Shown piece after piece: positions 1 to 6,912 of a DNA stretch of 9,777 nt. The stretch is from Clostridia bacterium (GTDB lineage Bacteria; Bacillota; Clostridia; Christensenellales; Pumilibacteraceae): the NCBI GenBank assembly GCA_900762945.1, contig CAAFIN010000122.1, forward strand, positions 1 to 9,777, given 5' to 3'. Below the pieces are notes generated by a model that was given only the letters and a program-made list of their open reading frames with translations, made no database searches and was not told where the DNA came from. The stretch's first letter is position 1; every line of letters begins with the position of its first letter. Made by a program: the position numbers and the translations under genes.

Positions 1-1
1 G

Positions 2-1006
2 AAAGCAGAAAAAACTTCGTTCTTCGGCAGAATCAAGACGTTTTTATACGACGTCCGGGTCAAACTGCACGAAAAGTTCGGCGGCAAAAAGAAAAAACAA
101 AAAGTCTATAACAAAAAACTCGGGCAGAATTTGTTCTTATTCTTCTTTCTGCTTTTCCCGATCGTACAATTTCTGATATTCTACGTCGGCGTCGCGGCGA
201 ACACGCTCAAACTCGCGTTCCAGGCGCCGGACAAAGCGGGTAACTACTATTTCACGCTGGACACGTTCAAAAAAGTCATTCAAGCGTTCTTCGTGACGGG
301 CGAAATGTCCGTGCTGATCCGCAACTCCGCGATTCAGTTTGCGCTGGGACTGCTTGTCAGTATGCCGTTGCAGATCATGGTCGCTTACGTCGTGTTCAAA
401 AAAGTGCCGCTCGCCGGCGCGTACAAGGTAATTCTGTTTCTCCCGAACATTATTTCCAGCCTCGTGTTCGTCATCTGCGGCAGAGCGCTGATGCAGAAGG
501 GCATACCGTTCCTCTTCAACGACCCGACGATGGGTTTACTCAACCGTCACACGGACAAGAGTTTCTACTCCGTGCTCGTGTTCGGAATGTGGATGAACTT
601 CGCTAACGGACTGATCATCTATCTTTCCGCGATGTGCAGTATCTCGAAAGACGTGCTCGAATACGGCGAACTCGAACAGATGTCGTCGTTTCAGGAGTTC
701 CGGCACATAATTCTGCCGTCGATCTTCCCGACTATAGTCACCTACATAATCGTCGCGATCGCCGGCTTTTTCATCAACTACGGACATTTCTATTCGTTCT
801 ACGGCGGCGAGGACGGCGCTATGCAGCCTTTCTCGACGCTCGGGTTCTACTTCTTCGTGAAAGTCGCGGGAGGAAAGAACACGATACCGTCGCCAAACGA
901 TTATCCGTTCGTTTCCGCGGCGGGCATGCTGTTTACGCTCATCGTCGCGCCCGTAACGCTGCTGACGAAGTACCTTCTGGAAAAATTCGGACCGAGCGAG
1001 GACTAA
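2..1006 (+). CDS. Carbohydrate ABC transporter permease, MalF/LplB type (5' partial)
   Basis: Integral membrane subunit of a binding-protein-dependent sugar importer (binding-protein-dependent transport inner-membrane family). The frame is open to the left edge and has no ATG in the first 130 nt, so the true start lies upstream; a TTG at nt 131 falls inside the first membrane helix and is not a credible start. Numbering from nt 2, residues 1-42 are a strongly basic cytoplasmic tail, followed by six hydrophobic helices at roughly 44-65, 105-131, 138-161, 188-211, 243-268 and 305-328. The cytoplasmic EAA loop that docks on the ATPase starts near residue 220 (EYGELEQM...FRHIILPS). It is degenerate: the usual EAA-x-x-D-G-A core has become EYG-x-x-E-Q-M. 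The short loop after helix 1 is typical of Gram-positive MalF-like proteins, not of E. coli MalF. The MalG-type partner follows after 4 nt. The substrate cannot be deduced. The family is secure; the partner and subfamily are inferred. Confidence 0.93.
   Translation, partial: KAEKTSFFGRIKTFLYDVRVKLHEKFGGKKKKQKVYNKKLGQNLFLFFFLLFPIVQFLIFYVGVAANTLKLAFQAPDKAGNYYFTLDTFKKVIQAFFVTGEMSVLIRNSAIQFALGLLVSMPLQIMVAYVVFKKVPLAGAYKVILFLPNIISSLVFVICGRALMQKGIPFLFNDPTMGLLNRHTDKSFYSVLVFGMWMNFANGLIIYLSAMCSISKDVLEYGELEQMSSFQEFRHIILPSIFPTIVTYIIVAIAGFFINYGHFYSFYGGEDGAMQPFSTLGFYFFVKVAGGKNTIPSPNDYPFVSAAGMLFTLIVAPVTLLTKYLLEKFGPSED
998..1001 (+). promoter_or_regulatory. Ribosome binding site for the MalG-type permease
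   Basis: GAGG lies 9 nt upstream of the ATG at 1011, within the last codons of the preceding permease gene. It supports 1011 as the start over an in-frame ATG at 1053, and suggests the two permeases are made in a coupled way. Confidence 0.6.
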
Positions 1007-1010
1007 GCGT

Positions 1011-1904
1011 ATGTTAGAAAATATAAAAGTCAAAAACAGAAAATACATAAAGATGGACGCGTTCACGATAGTGCTGTACGCGCTGGTGACGATCTATTGT
1101 CTGTCAATGCTGTACGTCTTGTTCTTCGGACTGGTCAATTCGCTGAAAGACGCGACCGACTACGAGTGGAACAACCCGTTCGCGTTCCCGAACTCCGAAT
1201 TCGGCTGGAAATTCGGCAACTATGCCAAGGTTTTCAAGGACTTCAACGTGTTCACCGTGGGCGGCAAGCAAGTTTATCTCCCGTCGATGTTCCTCAACTC
1301 GTTACTGTACGCCGGGCTTATGTCGCTGTTCTGCATGGCTACGCAGGTAATCACCGCTTACGCCGTCGCGAAATACGACTTCAAGGGTAAAAGACTTATC
1401 TACGGCGTGGCTATCGTCGTTATGCTTCTGCCCATTATCGGCTCGCTCGCTTCCGAAGTCCAGATCGCTAACTTCTTCGGTTTTCGGAACAACCTTATCG
1501 GCGTGTGTATTATGAAATGCAAGTATCCCGGCATCTACTTCCTCGTGTTCTACGCGACCTTCAAGAGTCTGCCGTGGACGTTCGCCGAAGCGGCTCAGAT
1601 CGACGGCGCGGGGCATTTCCGTACGTTCATTCAGATTATGCTTCCGCTTATCCGCAGTACGCTGTTCGCCGTGTTCATACTTCTGTTTATCGAGCACTGG
1701 AACGACTACTACACGCCGATGGTCTTTTTGCCCGAAAAACCCACTATGTCCTACGGCTTGTTCATATTCCAAACGGACAACAAGGCGAGCACGCCTATCC
1801 AACTCGCCGCGTGCATACTCGCGTGCGTGCCTATTCTTATCGTGTTCGCCGCGTTCAAGGATAAAATTATGAGCAACGTCACCATGGGCGGAATCAAGGG
1901 CTAA
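1011..1904 (+). CDS. Carbohydrate ABC transporter permease, MalG type
   Basis: Second membrane subunit of the importer, expected to form a heterodimeric channel with the upstream permease. The protein has 297 residues, a normal length for MalG/LplC-like permeases. It carries a basic N-terminal tail (residues 1-15), a first helix at about 17-42, and further helices near 92-118, 128-148, 172-186, 211-228 and 264-282. The EAA loop at residues 191-215 is canonical (FAEAAQIDGA followed by the I-x-LP segment), so ATPase docking should be normal. The C terminus ends in MGGIKG, close to the G-x-KG ending common in MalG-like subunits. The start at 1011 has a GAGG site 9 nt upstream and is 4 nt after the previous stop. 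No ATPase or solute-binding protein is seen in the window. Family assignment is secure; the transported sugar is unknown. Confidence 0.95.
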   Translation: MLENIKVKNRKYIKMDAFTIVLYALVTIYCLSMLYVLFFGLVNSLKDATDYEWNNPFAFPNSEFGWKFGNYAKVFKDFNVFTVGGKQVYLPSMFLNSLLYAGLMSLFCMATQVITAYAVAKYDFKGKRLIYGVAIVVMLLPIIGSLASEVQIANFFGFRNNLIGVCIMKCKYPGIYFLVFYATFKSLPWTFAEAAQIDGAGHFRTFIQIMLPLIRSTLFAVFILLFIEHWNDYYTPMVFLPEKPTMSYGLFIFQTDNKASTPIQLAACILACVPILIVFAAFKDKIMSNVTMGGIKG

Positions 1905-1911
1905 GCCTTTT

Positions 1912-1918
1912 AAGGAGA
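1912..1918 (+). promoter_or_regulatory. Ribosome binding site for the Ig-repeat protein
   Basis: AAGGAGA lies 5 nt before the ATG at 1924 and fills most of the 19-nt gap after the MalG-type permease. The gap leaves no room for a separate promoter or a terminator, which supports co-transcription. Confidence 0.7.
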
Positions 1919-1923
1919 GTAAA

Positions 1924-3951
1924 ATGACGAAAAGAAAATCGATTTTAACAACGATTTGCGTACTCGCGCTGTCGCTCGCGCTCGCGGCGGTATGCGCGGG
2001 GATCGCGGGTTACGGCACTTACGCCGCCGAAGAACCCGTTACCGCCGTCACGATCGATATCGATTTCGGCGACTACGACGGCAGAAACGAGGGCGCGAAC
2101 CTCCCGCACGGCAAGGCGGGTAAGTCGTACCCCGTGTTCGCGTATACCGCTGCCGATAACCTCGGGCAAACGGTCGACGACGTTCTGGTCACCGTCACCG
2201 CTCCCGACGGCTCGCTCGTGCCGCAGGTCAAGGGCAGATTCGAAACCGCGACCGCGGGATCGTATATTTTGCGCTACGTCGCGACCGGGAACGCCGTCAG
2301 CGCCGAGAGAACTCTGAAAATCACCGTCGACGAGTACGCAGACAATATTGCTTACGACGGCGCTACCGAAAACGTACCGATGAACGGAACTACCGGCTCG
2401 GCGGTTTTCGTGGTTTTCGGCGAGTTTTCGGGTGGTACCGGCGACCTTACGCCGTATACGAATCTTACGTACGGCGAAACCGAACTCCAAACGACGACCA
2501 CCGGCGCGGGCGCGTACTTCGTACCCGAAAAGTGCGGCGAGTACGTCGTGACCTACGGCGTAGTCGACTTTGCGGGCGACGAAAAAAAGATCACGAAAAA
2601 GATCACGATCGAGGACCCGATCGATCCCGCGATGGGCGAAGTTTCGCTCCCCGGTTCCGCGATCTCGGGCGATACGCTGAATCTGCCGCTTCCCGACGCG
2701 ATCTTCTACCGCGGCGGCAAAAAGACTTACGTTCCCGTCAAAGCGACTTTCGACGGCGAGGACGTGACCTCTGAAATGAAAGTCGAAAACCTCGCGGTCG
2801 GCGAACACGAGATCGTGTATTCGTGCGTAAATCCTCTGGACGAAACGCGCGAAGTGAAACGCGGATACACTCTCGTCGTCAAGGATAAAAACGTGGCGGC
2901 GGAAGCGAAACTTTTCGACAACTATTTCGACCTTACAAACTGCGTTTCGGACAAAACGAATAACGTAGCGTATTCCGTAGCCGTTACGGCGAACGCGGAC
3001 TCGACTCCGTTTGACGCTTCCGCGTCGTTCGCACGCGCGCTGCCCGTCGAGTACGCCAACCTCGAACTGAGCGCGACCGCGGCTTTCGCGGCTTATAAAA
3101 ACGCGTACTTCGTCGTCACCGACAGCAAGAACGCCGCGGAAAAGATAATGATAAATATAAGCAGACTGACTTCGCTCGGCTCGGTGTGGCTGTCCTACGA
3201 CGAAGCGACCTCGTCTATCGTCAACCGCAACGGCGGCGCGACCTTGACCGAAGTCGAGCGCTACGCGGACGGAACGAAGTTTGCGGGCTTCAGTAGCGGC
3301 AACGTGTATGTTTCGTTCGAGTTCACGGGCGTTACCAAGGATATTTACCTCTCGCTCACCAAGGTCGGATCCGGCGTAATCACCACCGGTTCCGCCGATT
3401 ACACGCCGCCGACTTTCGTTACCAACCCCGACTATCGTTCGGTGTACGTGGCAAACCTCGGGCATAAGGTTTACCTCCCCGAAATGCAGGCGTTCGACCT
3501 TCTCGACAAGAACGTTTCCGTCACGCTTACCGTCCGTAAGCCCGACGGCTCGCTCGTGTTCGAGGGACAGGGCGGGTATACGCTCGACGTGACGGAAAGC
3601 GGCGAGTACAGCGTGGAATACACTGCGCGCGACTACTCGGGCAACGTCAGAAAACTCGTTTCCGGCGTGTACGTCACCGACCTCGAGTCGCCGGTAATCA
3701 AGGTTTCGGGCGTCAAAAAGACCGTCAAGGTCGGCGAGGAAATCACGCTCCCCAAAGCCGAAATCACCGATAACGACACCTCCGCGGATAAGATACTCAG
3801 TTACGTTTACGTGCTTAAGGGCAATTTCCGCAAGGAACTCGCGGGAGAAACTTATACGTTTACCGAAGCGGGCGAGTACAAGATAAGATACGTCGCTTAC
3901 GACGCGAACCAGAATTACACCGTGGTCGAATTCACGGTAATCTGCAAATAA
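1924..3951 (+). CDS. Secreted multi-Ig-domain protein with an unassigned central domain
   Basis: Exported 675-residue protein of unknown function. Residues 1-35 are a Sec signal peptide: basic MTKRK, a long hydrophobic core, then a cut near TYAA|EEP. The Cys at 24 is preceded by AAV and is not a good lipobox, and there is no LPXTG sorting signal, so release or non-covalent attachment is likely. Five beta-sandwich modules can be traced by the pattern G-x-Y-x-x-x-Y-x-x-x-D-x-x-G: about 62-137, 138-231, 236-322, 495-587 and 588-674, with signature strands at 111-123, 204-219, 293-306, 560-574 and 650-664. This resembles bacterial Ig/cadherin-like stalk domains. Residues about 327-490 do not follow this pattern and look like a separate beta-rich domain, possibly a jelly roll, which would suit carbohydrate binding. 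Modules one and four share PDGSLV and an 18-nt identical DNA stretch, pointing to internal duplication. Its place after two sugar permeases suggests a role in glycan capture or surface scaffolding (inference). Confidence 0.85.
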   Translation: MTKRKSILTTICVLALSLALAAVCAGIAGYGTYAAEEPVTAVTIDIDFGDYDGRNEGANLPHGKAGKSYPVFAYTAADNLGQTVDDVLVTVTAPDGSLVPQVKGRFETATAGSYILRYVATGNAVSAERTLKITVDEYADNIAYDGATENVPMNGTTGSAVFVVFGEFSGGTGDLTPYTNLTYGETELQTTTTGAGAYFVPEKCGEYVVTYGVVDFAGDEKKITKKITIEDPIDPAMGEVSLPGSAISGDTLNLPLPDAIFYRGGKKTYVPVKATFDGEDVTSEMKVENLAVGEHEIVYSCVNPLDETREVKRGYTLVVKDKNVAAEAKLFDNYFDLTNCVSDKTNNVAYSVAVTANADSTPFDASASFARALPVEYANLELSATAAFAAYKNAYFVVTDSKNAAEKIMINISRLTSLGSVWLSYDEATSSIVNRNGGATLTEVERYADGTKFAGFSSGNVYVSFEFTGVTKDIYLSLTKVGSGVITTGSADYTPPTFVTNPDYRSVYVANLGHKVYLPEMQAFDLLDKNVSVTLTVRKPDGSLVFEGQGGYTLDVTESGEYSVEYTARDYSGNVRKLVSGVYVTDLESPVIKVSGVKKTVKVGEEITLPKAEITDNDTSADKILSYVYVLKGNFRKELAGETYTFTEAGEYKIRYVAYDANQNYTVVEFTVICK

Positions 3952-3957
3952 GGAGGG
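3951..3957 (+). promoter_or_regulatory. Ribosome binding site overlapping a stop codon
   Basis: AGGAGGG begins on the last base of the TAA that ends the Ig-repeat gene and sits 7 nt before the ATG at 3965. This near-perfect site fixes the start of the DUF4838 lipoprotein. A ribosome finishing the upstream gene would be placed directly on it. Confidence 0.75.
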
Positions 3958-3964
3958 CGACAGA

Positions 3965-6298
3965 ATGAAAGGAATTAAAAGAGCGATCGTTTTCCTATTG
4001 TGTGTCGTCACGGTTTTCGGCGCGCTTTCCGCTTGCGCCAAAAAGCCCGACCCCGATACCGACGCAACCAAAAACGCGAATATGATAGGCTCGGAGCCGA
4101 TCGCGTTCGACGATACAGACGCTTACCTTGTAGACGGCGGCAAGTCCGACTACAAAATCGTGGTGAGCGCGGATCCTTCGAGAATAGAAAAGTACGCCGC
4201 GGAAGAACTTCGCGATTTTATCGAGCAATCCACCGCCGTTACGCTTCCGATCGTTTCCGACGACGAAGTTTCTCACGACAATAACGCCCGCTATATTTCC
4301 GTGGGCGCGACCAAACTTCTCGCCGCCCAATCCGATATAAAAGCCGACTACGCCGAACTCGGCGAGAACGGCGTTATCGTGAAAACGCAAGGCAACTGCG
4401 CGTACGTCACGGGCGCTACCGACCACGGCACGCTGTTCGCGGTTTACAGATTTCTGCATTACCAGATCGGTTACGAAGCGTACGCCTACGACTGCGTGGA
4501 AGTCGATTACCATAAGTCGCTGAAACTCAAGAACTTCGACTACAAGCACGTTCCGGCGCTGGGACTTACCACCGCCGAGGACGGCGAATTGTCGGGAGAG
4601 GGCAAGGTCAAGGAAGCCTCGAGAATGCTTATATACGCTTCCGAGAACGGCGGCTACGATATGAACGGCAACCTCTACAACGGACTTTGGTGTCATACGA
4701 CCAACTTTCTCATAACCGCCGACTACGATCAGCCGCGCGTTAAAGCCGCGCAGAACGCCGAGTACGAAGCCAAACTCGCGCCGTATCTCGATATGCTGAT
4801 CAGCGACTACGGTTACGTTCGCGAGAACGATACGGTCATGCCGCAGTACGTCAAGAAAACCGAGAACGGCGAGCCGGTACTCGACGAGAACGGCAAGTTT
4901 GTCTACGAAACCGACGGAAGCGGAAACTATATCCTCGCGACCGACGGAAGCGGCAAGCCGCTGTCCAACGTGTACTTTATGAAAGGTTTCGACCGCGGCA
5001 CGACAACTTTGTTCGCTTCGTCCAAGGGAACCAAGGACAAGGTTGACATAAAGTCCGGCGCCGAGGGCTACGACGATTACGTCAAGGGCTGGGACGCGGC
5101 TTATGAGAGCGGCACTTATCACGTCGGCTCCGAGTGGCAGAAAAAAGTCAAGTCCATAAGACTGTGGAACAACAATCAGGCGTGCTACACGAAGGAAGAA
5201 ACGCTCGAACTTGCGGCTAAAACGCTGGAAAGCAAGTATATCAACACCGCTACCGGTCCGTATCTTATGGTAGGTATCACCGACGGCAAAGGCTCGTGCG
5301 ACTGCGAAGAGTGCAAAGCCGCCGTCAAGACTTACGGCAACGCCGCGGGCGTACAGATGGTTTTCATGAACAAACTCGCAAAAAAACTCGAGGAGTACAT
5401 GAAAGCGAACGATATAAACAAGCAGATCACGCTGGTAGCGTTCGCGTACTACGCTTACCGCGAACCGCCCGTAAAACTCGTAAACGGCGAATATACGCCC
5501 GTTCACCCGGACGTAGTGCCGAAGAACGACGGACAGGTAAGAATCGGTATTATGTACACGCCTATCGAAGCGTGCTACACTCACCCCATCACCGACGAAA
5601 CCGAAACATGCGAAAAAAACGCGACTATCGCCGCGGAAATGAAAGCGTGGGCTTCGCTGACGACCAACCTTATGATGTACTCCTACGGCACGAACTTCCA
5701 GGCGTACAAGTACCATTTCAACAACTGGTCGCACATAGGCGATTCGATAAGATTCTACGAGAAACTCGGGCTTAAGTACTACTTCGAACAGGCTTGCGCT
5801 CAGAACGGAATTTCTCCGATGTCGTCCATGCGCGCTTACGTTCGCAGCAAACTCGCGTGGAATTCGGCTTATGACACGCAGGACCTTATCGACGAGTTTA
5901 TCGAGCATTACTACGGCGACGGCGCGGAAGGCGTAAAGCAGTACTTCGACGCCGTAATGGAGAACTTCGAGAGAATCTACACGCTCGCCGAAACCGAGGA
6001 TCAGGATATTTACTACAGCAGAATAATGAGCGCGGATTACTGGACGCGCCCGCAGATGCTCCAACTCGCAAGTTACCTCGAAAAAGCGGACTACGCAGTC
6101 GACCTCGGCTCGTCGAACCGAAAGGACGTATATAAAGAGAGAATTTTCAGAGAGTACTTCCTGCTCAAGGACAACGAGTACACGACTTACTCGGCGTACC
6201 TTAGCAGCGACGAACTTGAAGAACTCGAAGCCCTCGTAATGTACGGCAGAGAGAAATATAACGCTTATAACAGCGCGGAGAAAACACAAAATGGCTAA
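3965..6298 (+). CDS. DUF4838 family lipoprotein with GH67/GH20-like N-terminal domain
   Basis: A 777-residue surface lipoprotein, probably acting on or binding glycans outside the membrane. The signal peptide ends in a lipobox LSAC, lipidated Cys 24. Residues about 50-190 match the alpha/beta domain that precedes the barrel in GH67 and GH20 enzymes (KYAAEELRDFIEQST...LPIVSDD at 77-100, then the G-x-x-x-G-TLFAVYRFL stretch near 150-164). The core from about 195 carries features I associate with DUF4838: W242-C-H244, Q405-x-C407, D440-G, the C445-x-C447-x-x-C450 cluster followed by NKLAKKL, then FAYYAYREPP. The helical C-terminal part has the conserved KLAWN (W632) and YYG (649-651). The segment between H244 and C407 is longer than I expect for the family and contains a short repeated hairpin insert at residues 300-333. 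Enzymatic activity of DUF4838 proteins is not established to my knowledge, so a catalytic role is inference. Co-location with a sugar importer supports a glycan role. Confidence 0.85.
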   Translation: MKGIKRAIVFLLCVVTVFGALSACAKKPDPDTDATKNANMIGSEPIAFDDTDAYLVDGGKSDYKIVVSADPSRIEKYAAEELRDFIEQSTAVTLPIVSDDEVSHDNNARYISVGATKLLAAQSDIKADYAELGENGVIVKTQGNCAYVTGATDHGTLFAVYRFLHYQIGYEAYAYDCVEVDYHKSLKLKNFDYKHVPALGLTTAEDGELSGEGKVKEASRMLIYASENGGYDMNGNLYNGLWCHTTNFLITADYDQPRVKAAQNAEYEAKLAPYLDMLISDYGYVRENDTVMPQYVKKTENGEPVLDENGKFVYETDGSGNYILATDGSGKPLSNVYFMKGFDRGTTTLFASSKGTKDKVDIKSGAEGYDDYVKGWDAAYESGTYHVGSEWQKKVKSIRLWNNNQACYTKEETLELAAKTLESKYINTATGPYLMVGITDGKGSCDCEECKAAVKTYGNAAGVQMVFMNKLAKKLEEYMKANDINKQITLVAFAYYAYREPPVKLVNGEYTPVHPDVVPKNDGQVRIGIMYTPIEACYTHPITDETETCEKNATIAAEMKAWASLTTNLMMYSYGTNFQAYKYHFNNWSHIGDSIRFYEKLGLKYYFEQACAQNGISPMSSMRAYVRSKLAWNSAYDTQDLIDEFIEHYYGDGAEGVKQYFDAVMENFERIYTLAETEDQDIYYSRIMSADYWTRPQMLQLASYLEKADYAVDLGSSNRKDVYKERIFREYFLLKDNEYTTYSAYLSSDELEELEALVMYGREKYNAYNSAEKTQNG
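4862..4963 (+). repeat. Short in-frame tandem repeats in the DUF4838 gene
   Basis: This stretch encodes residues 300-333, four short units of the form (D/E)-x-x-G-x followed by hydrophobic residues, as in a run of beta-hairpins. At DNA level CGAGAACGGC occurs at 4861-4870 and 4885-4894 (24-nt offset), and ACCGACGGAAGCGG at 4910-4923 and 4940-4953 (30-nt offset). All offsets are multiples of three, so unit number could change without shifting the frame. Confidence 0.7.
6277..6280 (+). promoter_or_regulatory. Ribosome binding site for the short Ig-domain lipoprotein
   Basis: GGAG lies 10 nt before the ATG at 6291, inside the end of the DUF4838 gene. The two reading frames overlap by 8 nt (6291-6298), so termination of one and initiation of the next happen at nearly the same place. 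Confidence 0.5.
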
Positions 6299-6902
6299 GA
6301 CGAAAAGAATTATCGGTTTTATAGTCGCGGTTGTCGCGCTCGTCGGCGCGTTTGCGTTGTCCGCTTGTTCGAAGAAGGAAGCCGACGACTCGACCACGGA
6401 GTACAGTTTCAATATCGGAAAGACCGCTATTTCGCTCGAAGTCGGCGAGAGCGAAAAACTCGAATGTCGCTACGGCGACAAAACTATCGTTTTCGTCAGT
6501 TCCGACCCGAGCGTAGCGACGGTTGCGGCGGACGGTACGATCACCGCCGTCGCCGCGGGCACGGCTTACGTCACGGCCGGCGCCGAGGGCGTAGACGGCG
6601 CGAGCAAGATCTGCAAAGTCACGGTAACGAAAAGCGTTTACGCGGTTTCGCTCGACCGTAGCGGCGAGATCGAAGCGCTCGCGGGTACCGCGCTCGAGTT
6701 CAACGCGGCTGTCGCGAAAAACGGCGAAAAGACCGCGCTCGTAGCGAATTTCTCCGTCAGCCCCGAGGGCTGTACGATCGCGGCGGACGGCAATACCGCG
6801 AGAATAACTTTCGCGCAACCCGGCACTTACACGGTCAAAGCCGAGTACGGCGGCGCGTCCGTTACCGTCACCGTGACGGTAGTCGGCGGCATAGCCGAAT
6901 AG
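6291..6902 (+). CDS. Small lipoprotein with Big_2 and second Ig-like domain
   Basis: A 203-residue lipoprotein, anchored outside the membrane by Cys 26 of the lipobox LSAC (basic MAKTKR start, then a hydrophobic stretch). Residues 43-113 form a bacterial Ig-like group 2 (Big_2) domain with its usual landmarks: LEVGE near 49-53, S-x-DPSVATV at 70-78, then DG-x-I-x-A-x-A-x-G-T-A-x-V at 81-94. Residues 114-197 form a second Ig-like domain ending in G-T-Y-x-V-x-A with repeated VTV strands. There is no catalytic domain. The order of signal, Big_2 and Ig matches the first 190 or so residues of the next gene, so the two look like paralogues, one without the LRR part. The reading frame is intact with its own ribosome binding site, so it does not look like a broken gene. 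Likely a binding or spacer module of the locus; the ligand is unknown. Confidence 0.87.
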   Translation: MAKTKRIIGFIVAVVALVGAFALSACSKKEADDSTTEYSFNIGKTAISLEVGESEKLECRYGDKTIVFVSSDPSVATVAADGTITAVAAGTAYVTAGAEGVDGASKICKVTVTKSVYAVSLDRSGEIEALAGTALEFNAAVAKNGEKTALVANFSVSPEGCTIAADGNTARITFAQPGTYTVKAEYGGASVTVTVTVVGGIAE

Positions 6903-6909
6903 AGGAGGG
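6903..6909 (+). promoter_or_regulatory. Ribosome binding site for the LRR lipoprotein
   Basis: AGGAGGG starts right after the TAG of the preceding gene and ends 3 nt before the ATG at 6913 (its GGAGG core at 6904-6908 ends 4 nt before). The spacing is rather short, but the match is strong and no better in-frame start is nearby. Confidence 0.7.
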
Positions 6910-6912
6910 CGT

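Noticed and set aside
131..133. TTG as start codon of the first permease
   Set aside because: It falls inside the first membrane helix with no ribosome binding site, and the frame stays open to the left edge with a plausible basic tail, so the gene is truncated by the window.
1905..1923. Possible internal promoter or terminator in the largest intergenic gap
   Set aside because: The gap is only 19 nt and is mostly ribosome binding site, with no stem-loop.
1947..1995. Cys 24 of the Ig-repeat protein as a lipidation site
   Set aside because: The residues before it are AAV; Val directly before the Cys does not fit a lipobox, and a better signal peptidase I site lies at about residue 34-35.
4910..4953. 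CRISPR-like or mobile-element repeats
   Set aside because: The direct repeats are short, in frame and inside a coding gene; no transposase, integrase, terminal inverted repeats, tRNA or rRNA sequence is seen in the window.
1945..6412. Very long open frames on the - strand, at 1945-4071 (708 codons) and 3995-6412 (805 codons), and a similar one at 8023-9762
   Set aside because: They lie opposite well-supported genes. Sense codons TTA, CTA and TCA, which would create antisense stops, are rare here, so long empty antisense frames are expected. Their translations are rich in Arg and Val, lack recognisable domains and have no good ribosome binding sites.
6863..6881. Inverted repeat TACCGTCAC-C-GTGACGGTA near the end of the short Ig lipoprotein gene, considered as a terminator or regulatory hairpin
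   Set aside because: It lies inside the coding sequence for a VTVTVTV strand, where such symmetry arises easily, and is not followed by a T-run. A minor effect on translation of the next gene cannot be excluded.
6291..6902. Short Ig lipoprotein as a truncated fragment of the downstream LRR gene
   Set aside because: It has its own signal peptide, ribosome binding site and intact frame, and the downstream gene is also complete at its 5' end, so duplication fits better than breakage.
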